DNA of 64,000 nt from Alistipes sp. (GCA_017621455.1 JAGATC010000019.1:62001-126000); one strand, 5' to 3'; positions 8,861 through 17,348 are shown, counted from the first letter of the stretch. Notes: generated from the letters alone by a model not told the origin. A program made the numbers and translations.

Positions 8861-9337
8861 ATGAAGCAACGTATACTATTTGTCTGCCTCGGAAACATCT
8901 GTCGCTCACCTGCGGCAGAGGCTATGATGCAACTACTCGTCGAGCGCTACGGACTCACCGACAGTGTGATATTAGACTCGGCGGGAACCTACGGAGGACA
9001 TAGCGGTGAGCGCTCCGACCCACGCATGCGCCGTGCTGCCGAGGCGCGTGGCATACCCATGACACACCGTGCACGCCAGGTTAAAGAGGAGGACTTCGAC
9101 CGCTTCGACATGATCATCGCCATGGACGATAACAACTACGAGGCACTCTTCCGCCTCGCACCCAACCGCGATGCTCACCAGAAGATATATCGTTTTCGCG
9201 ACTTTTTGCGCCACCACCCCAACTGGTCATATATCCCCGACCCCTACTACGAGGGGCATGAGGGCTTCGAGCTTGTACTCGACCTGTTGGAAGATGGCTG
9301 CACAACGCTCATCGAGGAGCTAAAGCAGCCGAGATAG
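8861..9337 (+). CDS. Low-molecular-weight protein-tyrosine phosphatase
   Basis: 158-residue acid-phosphatase-type LMW-PTP that removes phosphate from phosphotyrosine (or phosphoarginine) proteins. The P-loop C-x5-R is CLGNICRS with nucleophile Cys9 and Arg15. The general-acid motif is DPYY with Asp127. The upstream frame is open for 76 more codons, but the start MKQRILFVC fits the family and follows a -7 promoter box. It stands alone between two promoters and a terminator. No matching tyrosine kinase is adjacent; the Ser/Thr kinase 2 kb away is not an obvious partner. Confidence 0.93.
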   Translation: MKQRILFVCLGNICRSPAAEAMMQLLVERYGLTDSVILDSAGTYGGHSGERSDPRMRRAAEARGIPMTHRARQVKEEDFDRFDMIIAMDDNNYEALFRLAPNRDAHQKIYRFRDFLRHHPNWSYIPDPYYEGHEGFELVLDLLEDGCTTLIEELKQPR

Positions 9338-9386
9338 ACCGACTTGTGGGAGTGATATAACGCAGATATAAATGCAGATATAAATA

Positions 9387-9434
9387 AAATAACGAGACCG
9401 ACCAAAATTGCTTTTAGTCGGTCTCATTATTTTG
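9387..9434. terminator. Bidirectional terminator between LMW phosphatase and rpmH
   Basis: The stem GAGACCGAC / GTCGGTCTC is extended by AAAATAA / TTATTTT around one mismatch, with a 14-nt loop. It sits between convergent genes. Confidence 0.85.
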
Positions 9435-9498
9435 TAGATACATTCTACATAATCTACACCATCTGGGTGGACTACTTAGCCCCTACCCTACGGTGAGA

Positions 9499-9660
9499 TT
9501 AGTTGTACTTAAATGTTGCCTCGTCTGATACAGTCAACTTCTTGCGACCCTTTGCGCGACGTGCAGCCAACACCTTGCGGCCATTGGCAGTAGCCATTCT
9601 CTGACGGAAACCGTGCTTGTTGATGCGCTTACGGCGAGAAGGCTGATAAGTTCTTTTCAT
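9499..9660 (-). CDS. rpmH: 50S ribosomal protein L34
   Basis: Too short for many gene callers: 53 residues, [17 protein letters not shown] at the start and [10 protein letters not shown] near the end, the invariant L34 pattern. An in-frame ATG two codons upstream (9666) is possible, but MKRT is the usual start. Unlike the classical rpmH-rnpA-oriC arrangement, no rnpA or dnaA lies next to it here. Confidence 0.97.
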   Translation of the reverse strand: MKRTYQPSRRKRINKHGFRQRMATANGRKVLAARRAKGRKKLTVSDEATFKYN

Positions 9661-9742
9661 TGCCATAGTACTATCTGTTTTTTATTGTTTTGTTCGTATC
9701 AATAATGACTTTAGCTCCAAATAACGCTTCTTATGCGAGGTG

Positions 9743-9750
9743 CAAAGGTA
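9743..9750 (-). promoter_or_regulatory. -7 box of rpmH
   Basis: TACCTTTG on the minus strand, about 83 nt before the rpmH start. The leader between them shows no obvious strong structure. Confidence 0.55.
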
Positions 9751-9864
9751 CAACCTTTTTTTTGAAATGCAAATATTTCTGAAAAAATAATTTGTTTTTC
9801 ACCTAAATACAGGGCGTTATTACAGCTTATTCATAATTCAAATCTTATATTGAAGTTATTATCC

Positions 9865-10416
9865 TTAATCCTCGAAGAGGTTTATTTCGCCGCGCTCGAC
9901 CTTGCCATAGAGGGCTGCCAGCTCACCAATGGCGGGCGAAATCACCGCCAACGTATCCTCGATAGCTCTCTCGCCACCTCCCTTAATACGGTAGAGCATA
10001 GCGGCATAGAGTGCTCGGAAGCATAGCTCCGTATCGCTAATATCGCTGTTGTCCATAATGTTACGCAGGCGTGGTAGCTCCAGTGCCAAGCGCGAGTAGG
10101 TCACACGATAGTGCTCACCCACGGGTAACTTCATAAGCTGCAAGTGGAGATTATGTAGGTCGGCAACGAGGTGTAGCGTATGGTCGATATGCCCCTGCTC
10201 TTGTTTGCCCTCCTTTTGCAGCAGCTCCACAATCTGCATATACCAATTAAATATATTCTCCTTCTGCTGCTCATCTGCCCCCTCGATGCGCGAGACAAGG
10301 GTCGTGTATATAGCCTCGGGGCTAAATTGCAGGGCGCGCAGCAGGTCCTCCACCTGCCAAAGGTAGAGGATATACTCGGCGATATTCTCGCGGCGTTTTT
10401 GTAGTGCTATAAGCAT
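9865..10416 (-). CDS. DUF4924 family protein
   Basis: 183-residue, mostly helical cytoplasmic protein recognised as the Bacteroidota-specific DUF4924 family from MLIALQKRRENIAEYILYLW, the central EGKQEQGHIDHT and the C-terminal GKVERGEINLFED. No catalytic motif is apparent and the function is unknown. Its ATG abuts one arm of the palindromic element at 10424-10603, so if transcribed from upstream the mRNA leader would contain that long hairpin. Confidence 0.85.
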   Translation of the reverse strand: MLIALQKRRENIAEYILYLWQVEDLLRALQFSPEAIYTTLVSRIEGADEQQKENIFNWYMQIVELLQKEGKQEQGHIDHTLHLVADLHNLHLQLMKLPVGEHYRVTYSRLALELPRLRNIMDNSDISDTELCFRALYAAMLYRIKGGGERAIEDTLAVISPAIGELAALYGKVERGEINLFED

Positions 10417-10423
10417 AGGGGAT

Positions 10424-10603
10424 GTTCTATAAATTAGTATTTATATTTGCGTTCTGAGAGATTCCTGTTTCGGTCGCTTTTGAATTTATTGTGGTATATT
10501 TCTAATTTTTCCTCAGTTACAATGCTTGCATTGCGCCATTCGGAAGAAATTAGAAATCTCCTTACAATAATTTTCAAAATCGTCTCGACCTAATTTATAG
10601 AAC
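10424..10603. repeat. MITE-like imperfect palindrome
   Basis: A perfect 14-bp terminal inverted repeat GTTCTATAAATTAG at 10424-10437 and 10590-10603 bounds the element. A second inverted pair lies inside: ATTTCTAATTTTTCC at 10498-10512 against 10542-10557. The centre is CAATGCTTGCATTG. Between the pairs the arms still align (CTTTTGAATTTATTG against ATTTTGAAAATTATTG), with about 30 extra bases in one arm. The whole piece is thus one long degenerate palindrome with no ORF. No clear target duplication was found. Confidence 0.65.
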
Positions 10604-10616
10604 CTTCCCATAACTA

Positions 10617-11888
10617 TTATAACCAGTCGTTAGCATTAAACGTACTCTTGGGTGCGTTGGGCACATTCTCAAAATATGTGAAGCCAGTGATGCGCTCAAG
10701 CTCCTCGATAGAGATAATATCCTTTGCCTGTGGCGTGTGTCCCTTGTCCTGCTCGTGCGAGATGACAAAGGCGGCACACTGCAACTCCGATGCCGAGCAA
10801 TCCTTCACGCTCTTGCCGGTCGAGCCGCTCTTGGTGCGAAGCAGGGCGTAGTAGAACATCGTTGGGCGCGACACATCCGAGCGACCACCAAACGAGATCT
10901 TCTGGGGCGTGCCCGTGTTGCCATACTTGTCGGTGTAGTTATCGAAGTAGCAGCCGATTACGGTGTAGAGCGTATCGCGACAAACAAGGCCGTCGATATG
11001 GTCCTCGAGGTTGTTCCACGCGCCACCACCCGTGTTGAACGTGTCGGAGTACTGGGGAGCTATGTTCGAGAAGTAAAATACCTGCTTATTGGTCTCTGTC
11101 GACGAGGTGCGCTCCGCCGAGCCGAGCATATGACCATTGTTGCAGCCGCTGTTGGCATCCTTACGCACATACTGGATGTTTGAAGGTATCTGCGGATCCT
11201 GCGTATAGGCATCTGTGCGGTTTGCCGAGCCCTCGTACATCGAGTGACGTGGTGCCGCTACCCATACGGGGCAGTGGTGCTCCGACGAGAAGCATACAGT
11301 GTAGTTACGCGCACGGCCACTGCGCTGGGCATTCTGCTCCGAGCCGCCACAGAGGTGGTGAGCATAGTAGTAGGTCGTGTTCTTGTCGTCGCGACCATCA
11401 CCATTAGCATCAAACTCGATAGGTAGCTCATACCATCCCATGCGATAGGTCTTACCTCCCGTGGGGTCAGGGGTTGGTTCGGGCTCTGGCTCCGGTTCCG
11501 GTTCGGGTTCTGGCTCGGGTTCTGGCTCGGGCTCGGGCTCGGGCTCCTCGCCCTCAGCAAGAGTCTTAAATGTGCCACCCACAACATTCCACACATCACC
11601 CACGGCGTACACCACAACGCGATATTCGTATGTTCGGTTGGGCTTCAAGCCATCAATATCTACCGAGAATACGCGGCCAAGCTCAGCCCTATGGAACTCA
11701 TTCTCAACCATAAAGCCCACGCGCTCAACCTTACTAAAGTCCGAGGCGTTGATGGTAGCCTCCAAGGTTACCGCCGTGGTAGTAATGTTTGTTGCTTCGC
11801 TATCGACGACGCGACAAACAAAATCCTCCTCCTTGTCACACGCCACGCCTATAAGCGCAACGATAAGGAGAGTTAGTAGCTTTCTCAT
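10617..11888 (-). CDS. Lipoprotein with FN3-like domain, EP-repeat stalk and NUC1-type nuclease domain
   Basis: 423 residues. Lipobox IGVAC (Cys17) predicts a surface or periplasmic lipoprotein. Residues about 25-110 form a fibronectin-III-like domain, followed by about a dozen Glu-Pro dipeptides as a rigid stalk and a C-terminal DNA/RNA non-specific endonuclease domain. The usual DRGH motif appears as NNGHM, keeping the catalytic His. The downstream FSNIAPQ and W-NNLE segments match the metal-binding Asn/Glu region. It probably degrades extracellular nucleic acid. It is last in cdd-rluA-dtd-nuclease, 2 bp after dtd, a salvage-flavoured neighbourhood. Activity is uncertain because of the altered Asp/Arg. 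Confidence 0.85.
   Translation of the reverse strand: MRKLLTLLIVALIGVACDKEEDFVCRVVDSEATNITTTAVTLEATINASDFSKVERVGFMVENEFHRAELGRVFSVDIDGLKPNRTYEYRVVVYAVGDVWNVVGGTFKTLAEGEEPEPEPEPEPEPEPEPEPEPEPEPTPDPTGGKTYRMGWYELPIEFDANGDGRDDKNTTYYYAHHLCGGSEQNAQRSGRARNYTVCFSSEHHCPVWVAAPRHSMYEGSANRTDAYTQDPQIPSNIQYVRKDANSGCNNGHMLGSAERTSSTETNKQVFYFSNIAPQYSDTFNTGGGAWNNLEDHIDGLVCRDTLYTVIGCYFDNYTDKYGNTGTPQKISFGGRSDVSRPTMFYYALLRTKSGSTGKSVKDCSASELQCAAFVISHEQDKGHTPQAKDIISIEELERITGFTYFENVPNAPKSTFNANDWL
11470..11552. repeat. Hexanucleotide tandem repeat encoding the Glu-Pro stalk
   Basis: Imperfect GGCTCG/GGTTCG hexamers in tandem, minus-strand (EP)n. In-frame hexamers can change copy number without frameshift, altering stalk length. 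Confidence 0.8.
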
Positions 11889-11890
11889 TG

Positions 11891-12343
11891 TTATTCTCTA
11901 TTTTTTGAATCAATCCAAATAGTAACGGGCCCATCGTTCGTGAGCTCTATCTGCATATCAGCGCCGAAACTACCCGTTGCCACATTGCGACCGAGTGTCG
12001 CCTCCACCATCGTCACAAACTCCTCATAGAGGGGCTTTGATATAGCCTCGGGAGCAGCCTTAATCCACGAGGGGCGGTTACCCTTCTTGGTCATGGCATG
12101 GAGCGTAAACTGGCTCACGATCATCACCTCGCCCGCAACATCCTCCACCGAGCGGTTCATAACGCCCGCCTCGTCGTCGAAGATGCGTAGCTGCACGAGC
12201 TTCTTCGTTAGCCACTCCAAGTCCTCCTTAGTCTCGTCGTGGCCTACGCCCACAAGCACTACAAGACCGCGACCTATCTCACTAAATACCTCGCCCTCGA
12301 TGCGACACCTCGCCTGGGTGACCCTCTGAATCAGTAGTCTCAT
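11891..12343 (-). CDS. dtd: D-aminoacyl-tRNA deacylase
   Basis: Hydrolyses D-amino acids (and glycine) mischarged on tRNA. 150 residues starting MRLLIQRVTQA. The family motifs SQFTL (active-site Thr) and NDGPVTIWID are intact. The start at 12343 overlaps the rluA stop as ATGA; the nine upstream codons are inside the neighbouring gene and were discarded. Confidence 0.95.
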   Translation of the reverse strand: MRLLIQRVTQARCRIEGEVFSEIGRGLVVLVGVGHDETKEDLEWLTKKLVQLRIFDDEAGVMNRSVEDVAGEVMIVSQFTLHAMTKKGNRPSWIKAAPEAISKPLYEEFVTMVEATLGRNVATGSFGADMQIELTNDGPVTIWIDSKNRE

Positions 12344-13032
12344 TGCTGTGCCTCCTCGAAGAATGACCACAGACTGTCGCCCTTGGGCGTGGGTGCTGTT
12401 ACCGAGATGGGCTTACCACCCACGGGGTGTAGAAACTCCACACGGCGCGAGTGCAGCGAAATGCCACCATCCTTATTCGAGCGCTTGGCGCCATACTTCA
12501 AATCGCCCTTAATCGAACAACCTATTGCCGAGAGCTGTGCACGTATCTGGTGGTGACGACCCGTCTTAAGGTCTACCTCTACAAGCGTGTAGTTAGTCGA
12601 GGCGCCGAGTACCTTGTAGTCGAGAAGCGCCTCCTTACCATCGCCCTTGGGCTTGAGGTGTGCGTGCGAACGGTTAGTCTTGGCATTGCGCACAATCCAG
12701 TGGCGTAGCGAGCCCTCCTCCTCTGCGGGGCGATTCTCGGTTATTGCCCAGTAGGTCTTACGTATCTGCTTCGAGCGTATCATCTCGTTGAGACGAGCCA
12801 GCGCCTTCGATGTCTTGGCGAAGACCACAGCGCCACTCACGGGGCGGTCGATGCGGTGTACCACGCCGAGGAATACAGCACCAGGCTTATGGTCGCGAAT
12901 CTTAATCATCGCCTTTATCTGGTCCTCGATAGCTTCGGTGCCATCGGGATCGCTCTGCACGAGGTCGCCAACATGCTTATTCACTACGATAATGTGGTTA
13001 TCCTCGTAGAGTATGTCGTTGATAGTAAACAT
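12340..13032 (-). CDS. RluA-family rRNA/tRNA pseudouridine synthase
   Basis: 230-residue pseudouridine synthase with the RluA catalytic motif VHRIDRPVSG (Asp in HRIDR), KTYWAI and LKTGRHHQIRAQL. There is no N-terminal S4 domain, so it is a short RluA-like enzyme. The exact uridine target cannot be told from sequence alone. Translationally coupled to dtd and 1 bp after cdd. Confidence 0.92.
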   Translation of the reverse strand: MFTINDILYEDNHIIVVNKHVGDLVQSDPDGTEAIEDQIKAMIKIRDHKPGAVFLGVVHRIDRPVSGAVVFAKTSKALARLNEMIRSKQIRKTYWAITENRPAEEEGSLRHWIVRNAKTNRSHAHLKPKGDGKEALLDYKVLGASTNYTLVEVDLKTGRHHQIRAQLSAIGCSIKGDLKYGAKRSNKDGGISLHSRRVEFLHPVGGKPISVTAPTPKGDSLWSFFEEAQQ

Positions 13033-13033
13033 A

Positions 13034-13489
13034 TTACAACTTAAAGGTAAAGGGCAACAACTTCTCGGCGCTGTCTACAACAGTGGCCGTACGTGCACCC
13101 GACATAATGACACGTATGGGGCTCTGCTGCCTGCGCTCCACGTCGACAATGACCTGGCGGCACTGGCCACATGGGTAGCACTCACGCTCCGAGGGGTTTG
13201 ATGCTATGGCAAGCGCCTCAATGGCATCGTCTGCGAAGTTTGCCTCAACGTAGAAGAGTAACGAACGCTCGGCACATAGACCCGCGGGGTAGACCTCACT
13301 CTCGAAGTTCGAGGCATGGAGCGTGCGGCCACTCTTAAGGCGCACAGCAGCACCTACATGAAAGTGCGAATAGGGGGCATTTGCCGTGGCGGTAGCAGCC
13401 TCAGCCTCGGCAACAAGTTTACGATCACACTCCGTAAGCTCCGCAATGGAGTCGTAGTGCTCATAGCTTATGTCAAGGGTACGTTTCAT
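13034..13489 (-). CDS. cdd: Cytidine deaminase
   Basis: Zinc enzyme of pyrimidine salvage, cytidine/deoxycytidine to uridine. The 150-residue tetrameric type: substrate strand YSHFHVGAA, zinc motif CAER (Cys ligand and catalytic Glu) and PCGQCRQ with the two other Cys ligands. The start MKRTLDISYE at 13489 is preferred over one 12 codons upstream, which would fall on the promoter. First gene of a four-gene operon. Confidence 0.95.
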   Translation of the reverse strand: MKRTLDISYEHYDSIAELTECDRKLVAEAEAATATANAPYSHFHVGAAVRLKSGRTLHASNFESEVYPAGLCAERSLLFYVEANFADDAIEALAIASNPSERECYPCGQCRQVIVDVERRQQSPIRVIMSGARTATVVDSAEKLLPFTFKL

Positions 13490-13522
13490 ACGCGATATAT
13501 ATATAAATATAGGTTCAGTCTG

Positions 13523-13530
13523 CAAATATA
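13523..13530 (-). promoter_or_regulatory. -7 box of the cdd operon
   Basis: TATATTTG on the minus strand, 34 nt before the cdd ATG. Confidence 0.55.
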
Positions 13531-13577
13531 ATCAAAAATTATGAAAAATTATGAAAAACCGAGCAACAAAGAGTATA

Positions 13578-13609
13578 TTTGGAGTTTTAGAAAATTTTTA
13601 TTATCTTTG
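13578..13609 (+). promoter_or_regulatory. Promoter of the metY-metX-hom operon
   Basis: TTTG at 13578-13581 and TATCTTTG at 13602-13609 are separated by 20 nt, the ideal Bacteroidota -33/-7 arrangement. Transcription should begin near 13615, leaving a leader of about 230 nt before metY. Confidence 0.8.
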
Positions 13610-13639
13610 CAAAACCAACTACTACTTACTACTACCTGT

Positions 13640-13726
13640 ATGCAAAGGAGCAACGACATACGAGTTATGACAATTGAGGCGATGGTGTGTGCCTCAAAGC
13701 GTTGTTCTATGCGAATGTGCCGTTAG
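13640..13726 (+). CDS. Putative Met/Cys-rich leader peptide of the met operon
   Basis: A 28-codon ORF begins about 25 nt after the predicted transcription start. It holds five Met (positions 1, 10, 15, 24, 26) and three Cys (17, 22, 27), far above the background for either residue. Sulphur-amino-acid codons in a short ORF upstream of a homocysteine-synthesis operon are what ribosome-mediated attenuation would need. No homolog is known to me and translation is unproven. A random ORF remains possible. Confidence 0.5.
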   Translation: MQRSNDIRVMTIEAMVCASKRCSMRMCR

Positions 13727-13819
13727 GCACTACGATACCTTTTGTGCAACCACGGTCGCACACTTCTCCAAACCATACCATTTTTAAGATGTATTCCACA
13801 AGGAATACTCCATATTTTG
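13689..13819 (+). promoter_or_regulatory. Candidate attenuator region of the met leader
   Basis: GGCAC at 13726-13730 can pair with GTGCC at 13717-13721 (tight hairpin over the leader stop codon) or with GTGCC at 13689-13693 inside the leader ORF, two exclusive states. Downstream, TGTGC/GCACA (13743-13747 / 13758-13762) and GTATTCC/GGAATAC (13791-13797 / 13802-13808) form further hairpins. The last is followed by CCATATTTTG, a weak terminator-like tail. No SAM-I, SAM-II or other riboswitch core was recognised. Confidence 0.45.
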
Positions 13820-13844
13820 TTAATTGTAATAGAGATATAATGCC

Positions 13845-15128
13845 ATGAAGGACAAGAAGTTACATTTCGAGACCATTCAGATACACGGTGGTTACCATGT
13901 AGATGCATCGCAGTCGCGCGGCATCGCTATCCACCCCACCGCAGCATATCACTTCCCCACGTGTGAATATGCCGCCAACCTATTTACACTGAGCGAGCCA
14001 GGCTATATCTACACACGCCTGCACAACCCCACCACTGCGGCATACGAGGAGCGCATCGCGGCACTCTATGGCGGTGTGGGAGCCCTCTCCACAGCATCTG
14101 GAATGTCGGCGATATTGCTCACCGTCACGGCCTTAGCTAAGGCGGGAGATAACATCGTTGCCTCGCCCTACCTCTACGGTGGTACACACAACCAGTTCGT
14201 CATCTCGCTTCGCAACCTCGGCATCGAGTGCCGCTTGGCTAAGAGCGATGCGGCGGAGGATATGGCGGCACTAGTCGATGATAAGACACGTGCGCTATTT
14301 GCCGAGTCTATGGGTAATCCCACATGCCGAGTGATTGACATTGAGGCACTTGCCCACGTGGCACACAGCAACCGCATACCTCTCATCGTCGACAATACGT
14401 TTGGCGCGGGTGGCTACCTATGCAACCCCTTCGAGTGGGGCGCCGACATCATCACCGACTCGGCGACAAAGTGGATCAACGGCCACGGCACAGCCATGGG
14501 TGGCATCATCGTCGATAGCGGTAATTTCGACTGGCGCGCATCGGGTAAGTTTCCACAGATAGATGGCCCCTCGGAGGGTTACCATGGTCTCAACCTATGC
14601 GATGCATTTGGCAATCAAGCCTTTATCGTAAAGTGTCGTGTGGATGGCATGCGTGACTTCGGCTGCTGCCCCTCGGCATTCGACGCCTACCTGATGTTAC
14701 TCGGCTTGGAGACCCTATCGTTGCGTGTTAAGCACGAGGTGGAGTCTACGTACAAGCTCGCCGAGTACTGCCGCAACCACCCCAAGGTTAAGAGTGTCAG
14801 CTTCGTAGGCTTCGAGGACCACCCCAGCCACGAGCTTGCCAAGAAGTACTTCCGCTTTGGTGCAGGTGCCGTGATGACCATCGAGCTTGAGGGCGACTTA
14901 GAGTCGACCGTGAAGTTCGTCGAGAGCCTCAAGCTATCTGGCAATATGACGATGATTGGCGACTCCATCACCGTTGTTACACACCCCGCATCTACAACAC
15001 ACAAGCAGCTCTCGGACGAGGCTAAGCGTGCCGCGGGCATCACACCCACGCTGCTACGCATATCACTCGGTTTGGAGAATGTCGAGGATATCATCGCCGA
15101 CTATGAGGAGGCGCTCAGCAACATCTAA
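13845..15128 (+). CDS. metY: O-acetylhomoserine sulfhydrylase (aminocarboxypropyltransferase)
   Basis: PLP enzyme that makes homocysteine from O-acetylhomoserine and sulfide. The 427 residues fit the Cys/Met-metabolism PLP family. Evidence includes YTRLHNPT, the SGMSAI substrate loop and the PLP-binding Lys209 in DSATKWINGHG. Length and N-terminus (LHFETIQIHGGY) match MetY rather than the shorter MetB/MetC. It sits first in the operon, followed by metX, the enzyme that makes its substrate. Confidence 0.95.
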   Translation: MKDKKLHFETIQIHGGYHVDASQSRGIAIHPTAAYHFPTCEYAANLFTLSEPGYIYTRLHNPTTAAYEERIAALYGGVGALSTASGMSAILLTVTALAKAGDNIVASPYLYGGTHNQFVISLRNLGIECRLAKSDAAEDMAALVDDKTRALFAESMGNPTCRVIDIEALAHVAHSNRIPLIVDNTFGAGGYLCNPFEWGADIITDSATKWINGHGTAMGGIIVDSGNFDWRASGKFPQIDGPSEGYHGLNLCDAFGNQAFIVKCRVDGMRDFGCCPSAFDAYLMLLGLETLSLRVKHEVESTYKLAEYCRNHPKVKSVSFVGFEDHPSHELAKKYFRFGAGAVMTIELEGDLESTVKFVESLKLSGNMTMIGDSITVVTHPASTTHKQLSDEAKRAAGITPTLLRISLGLENVEDIIADYEEALSNI

Positions 15129-15140
15129 CGACAGCCAACG

Positions 15141-16157
15141 ATGAGCAAACTATATCGACATAGCGAGCCCTTCGAGTTGGAGTCGGGAGCGACACTCCCA
15201 GAGTTGGAGATTGCCTACGACACCTTTGGCACACTTAACGAGGCAAAGGATAATGTCATCTGGGTATGTCACGCCCTAACGGCAAACTCCGATGTTGCCG
15301 ACTGGTGGCCACATACGGTGGAGCAGGGCAAGTTTCTCGACCCCGAACGCTACTTCGTCGTCTGCGCCAACTTCCTCGGCTCGCACTACGGCACGACATC
15401 GCCACTTACCGAAAACCCTGCAACGGGCAAAAAGTGGTACTACGACTTTCCGCAGATTACGGTGCGCGACATGGTACGTGCCCACCAACTGCTGGCCGAT
15501 GCTCTCGGCATTGAGCGCGTTAAGCTGCTCATTGGCAGCTCGATAGGCGGCTTCCAGTGTATGGAGTGGGCGATAATGGAGCCGGAGTTTATGGAGTCGT
15601 TGGCTCTCATTGCCACCACTACTTGTTCCGAGCCATGGGCTGCGGCCTTTAACGAGTCGCAGCGTATGGCCATTCGCCTCGACCCCACGTGGGGCGAGGA
15701 GCGCGACGATGCAGGACTCGACGGCATGGCCGTAGCACGCTCCATAGCCCTCATAAGCTATCGTGGAGGTGCTGCCTACAACGCCACACAGCAGGAGGCA
15801 AACCCCACGGAGGCATCGTTTGAGCGCCGAGCGCACACATATCAGCAGTATCAGGGAGAGAAGCTACGTCGCAGGTTCAATGCCATGTCGTACTACCGCC
15901 TATCCGAGGCTGTCGACTCGCACAACATTGCGCGTGGCAGGGGAGGCATCGCCGAGGCTCTGCATCGCATCGAGGCACGCACGCTCATTGTCGCCATATC
16001 GTCGGATATACTCTTCCCGCCCGAGGCACACACGCCACTTAGGCAGCACATCGCGCGCAACGAGTACCACCTCATCGAGTCGGAGTTTGGCCACGACGGC
16101 TTCCTTGTAGAACACGAAAAACTAAACACGATAATACAAAACTTCTTAAACCAGTAA
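15141..16157 (+). CDS. metX: Homoserine O-acetyltransferase
   Basis: Acetylates homoserine with acetyl-CoA, supplying MetY. The 338-residue alpha/beta-hydrolase has WVCHALTANSDV, NFLGSHYGTTSP and the nucleophile elbow GSSIGG (Ser134). The C-terminal FGHDGFL supplies the catalytic His, and SSDILFPP precedes it with the catalytic Asp. Starts 12 bp after metY. Confidence 0.95.
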   Translation: MSKLYRHSEPFELESGATLPELEIAYDTFGTLNEAKDNVIWVCHALTANSDVADWWPHTVEQGKFLDPERYFVVCANFLGSHYGTTSPLTENPATGKKWYYDFPQITVRDMVRAHQLLADALGIERVKLLIGSSIGGFQCMEWAIMEPEFMESLALIATTTCSEPWAAAFNESQRMAIRLDPTWGEERDDAGLDGMAVARSIALISYRGGAAYNATQQEANPTEASFERRAHTYQQYQGEKLRRRFNAMSYYRLSEAVDSHNIARGRGGIAEALHRIEARTLIVAISSDILFPPEAHTPLRQHIARNEYHLIESEFGHDGFLVEHEKLNTIIQNFLNQ

Positions 16158-16163
16158 TAACCT

Positions 16164-17348
16164 ATGAAACAGCTTAATATAGGCCTTTTTGGCTTCGGTA
16201 ATGTGGGACACGGACTCTACGACGTGCTTAAGCGTATCGACTCAAAGAGTGTAACCATCCGCCACATCTGCGTGCGCGACATAAATAAGGAGCGCGGAGT
16301 AGACGCCAAGTTCACATCAAACCCCGACGACATCTTCAACGACCGCGACATCAACCTCATCGTCGAAGTTATTGACGACGCCGAGGCTGCATACGAGATT
16401 GTGAAGCGTGCGCTCAAGATGCGCATACCCGTGGTTTCAGGCAACAAGAAGATGCTTGGCCACCATCTGCCCGAGCTTATCGACCTTCAGGAGCAGTACA
16501 ACACAGCCCTTCTGTACGATGCCTCGGCATGTGGCTCAATCCCCGTAATCCGCAACCTCGAGGAGTACTACGACAACGACCTGCTCACATCGGTAAAGGG
16601 TATCCTCAACGGCTCGTCGAACTTCATCCTCTCGAAGATTTTCAACGAGAAGATGGGCTATAAGGAGGCACTTAAGCTGGCGCAGGACCTCGGCTTTGCC
16701 GAGAGCAACCCCACACTCGACATCGACGGCTGGGATTCACTTTACAAGCTGATTATCGTCACCATTCACGCCTTTGGCGTATATGTAGCACCCGAGGAGA
16801 TACTCACCTACGGCATCTCGACAATGAACGACTCGGACATCCGCTTTGCTCACGAGAAGGAGCGCCGCATTAAGCTCGTAGCACATGTCGAGAAGGTCGA
16901 TGACAGCAAGCTAATCATGTGCGTGTTGCCGCAGCTTATCTCGCGCAACAAGTACATCTACAGCGTGGAGGACGAGTTCAACGGCGTGGTAATCAAGGGC
17001 TTATTCTACGACAAACAGTTTATGTTTGGTCGCGGTGCTGGTGGTCACCCCACAGGCTCAGCCGTGCTTAGCGACATCACCGCTTGTGGCTACAACTACC
17101 GCTACGAGTATAAGAAGCGTAACGACTCGGTGCTACCATGCTACTCTACCGACCACGCGTTCCGCATCTACTTCCGCTATAAGACGGCCGAGGAGCGCAA
17201 CCTGCTAAAGTTCGAGAACATCCGCGAGCAGTACACCTCGGAGGAGTTTAGCTACATCATTGGCGATGTATCTATCGCCAACCTCAAGGCACACCAGGAG
17301 GAGCTACGCACGCCAAACTGCTTCGTAGCGGCCTATCCGTTGGACTAA
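16164..17348 (+). CDS. hom: Homoserine dehydrogenase
   Basis: Reduces aspartate semialdehyde to homoserine with NAD(P)H. 394 residues: Rossmann motif GLFGFGNVGHG at 8-18, catalytic-domain motifs GILNGSSNFIL and DGWDSLYKL (catalytic Lys), and GAGGHPTGSAVLSD. No aspartokinase fusion; whether the C-terminal 90 residues form an ACT-like regulatory region is unclear. Placed 6 bp after metX, completing the route to homocysteine. Confidence 0.93.
   Translation: MKQLNIGLFGFGNVGHGLYDVLKRIDSKSVTIRHICVRDINKERGVDAKFTSNPDDIFNDRDINLIVEVIDDAEAAYEIVKRALKMRIPVVSGNKKMLGHHLPELIDLQEQYNTALLYDASACGSIPVIRNLEEYYDNDLLTSVKGILNGSSNFILSKIFNEKMGYKEALKLAQDLGFAESNPTLDIDGWDSLYKLIIVTIHAFGVYVAPEEILTYGISTMNDSDIRFAHEKERRIKLVAHVEKVDDSKLIMCVLPQLISRNKYIYSVEDEFNGVVIKGLFYDKQFMFGRGAGGHPTGSAVLSDITACGYNYRYEYKKRNDSVLPCYSTDHAFRIYFRYKTAEERNLLKFENIREQYTSEEFSYIIGDVSIANLKAHQEELRTPNCFVAAYPLD

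Noticed and set aside
10498-10557. Plain terminator of the nuclease operon
   Set aside because: The inverted repeat is nested in a larger palindrome with 14-bp terminal repeats and lacks a U tract, so an element is more likely, though it may also stop transcription.
13610-13845. SAM riboswitch in the met leader
   Set aside because: I could not find the SAM-I, SAM-II or SAM-IV core sequences; a covariance search would be decisive.
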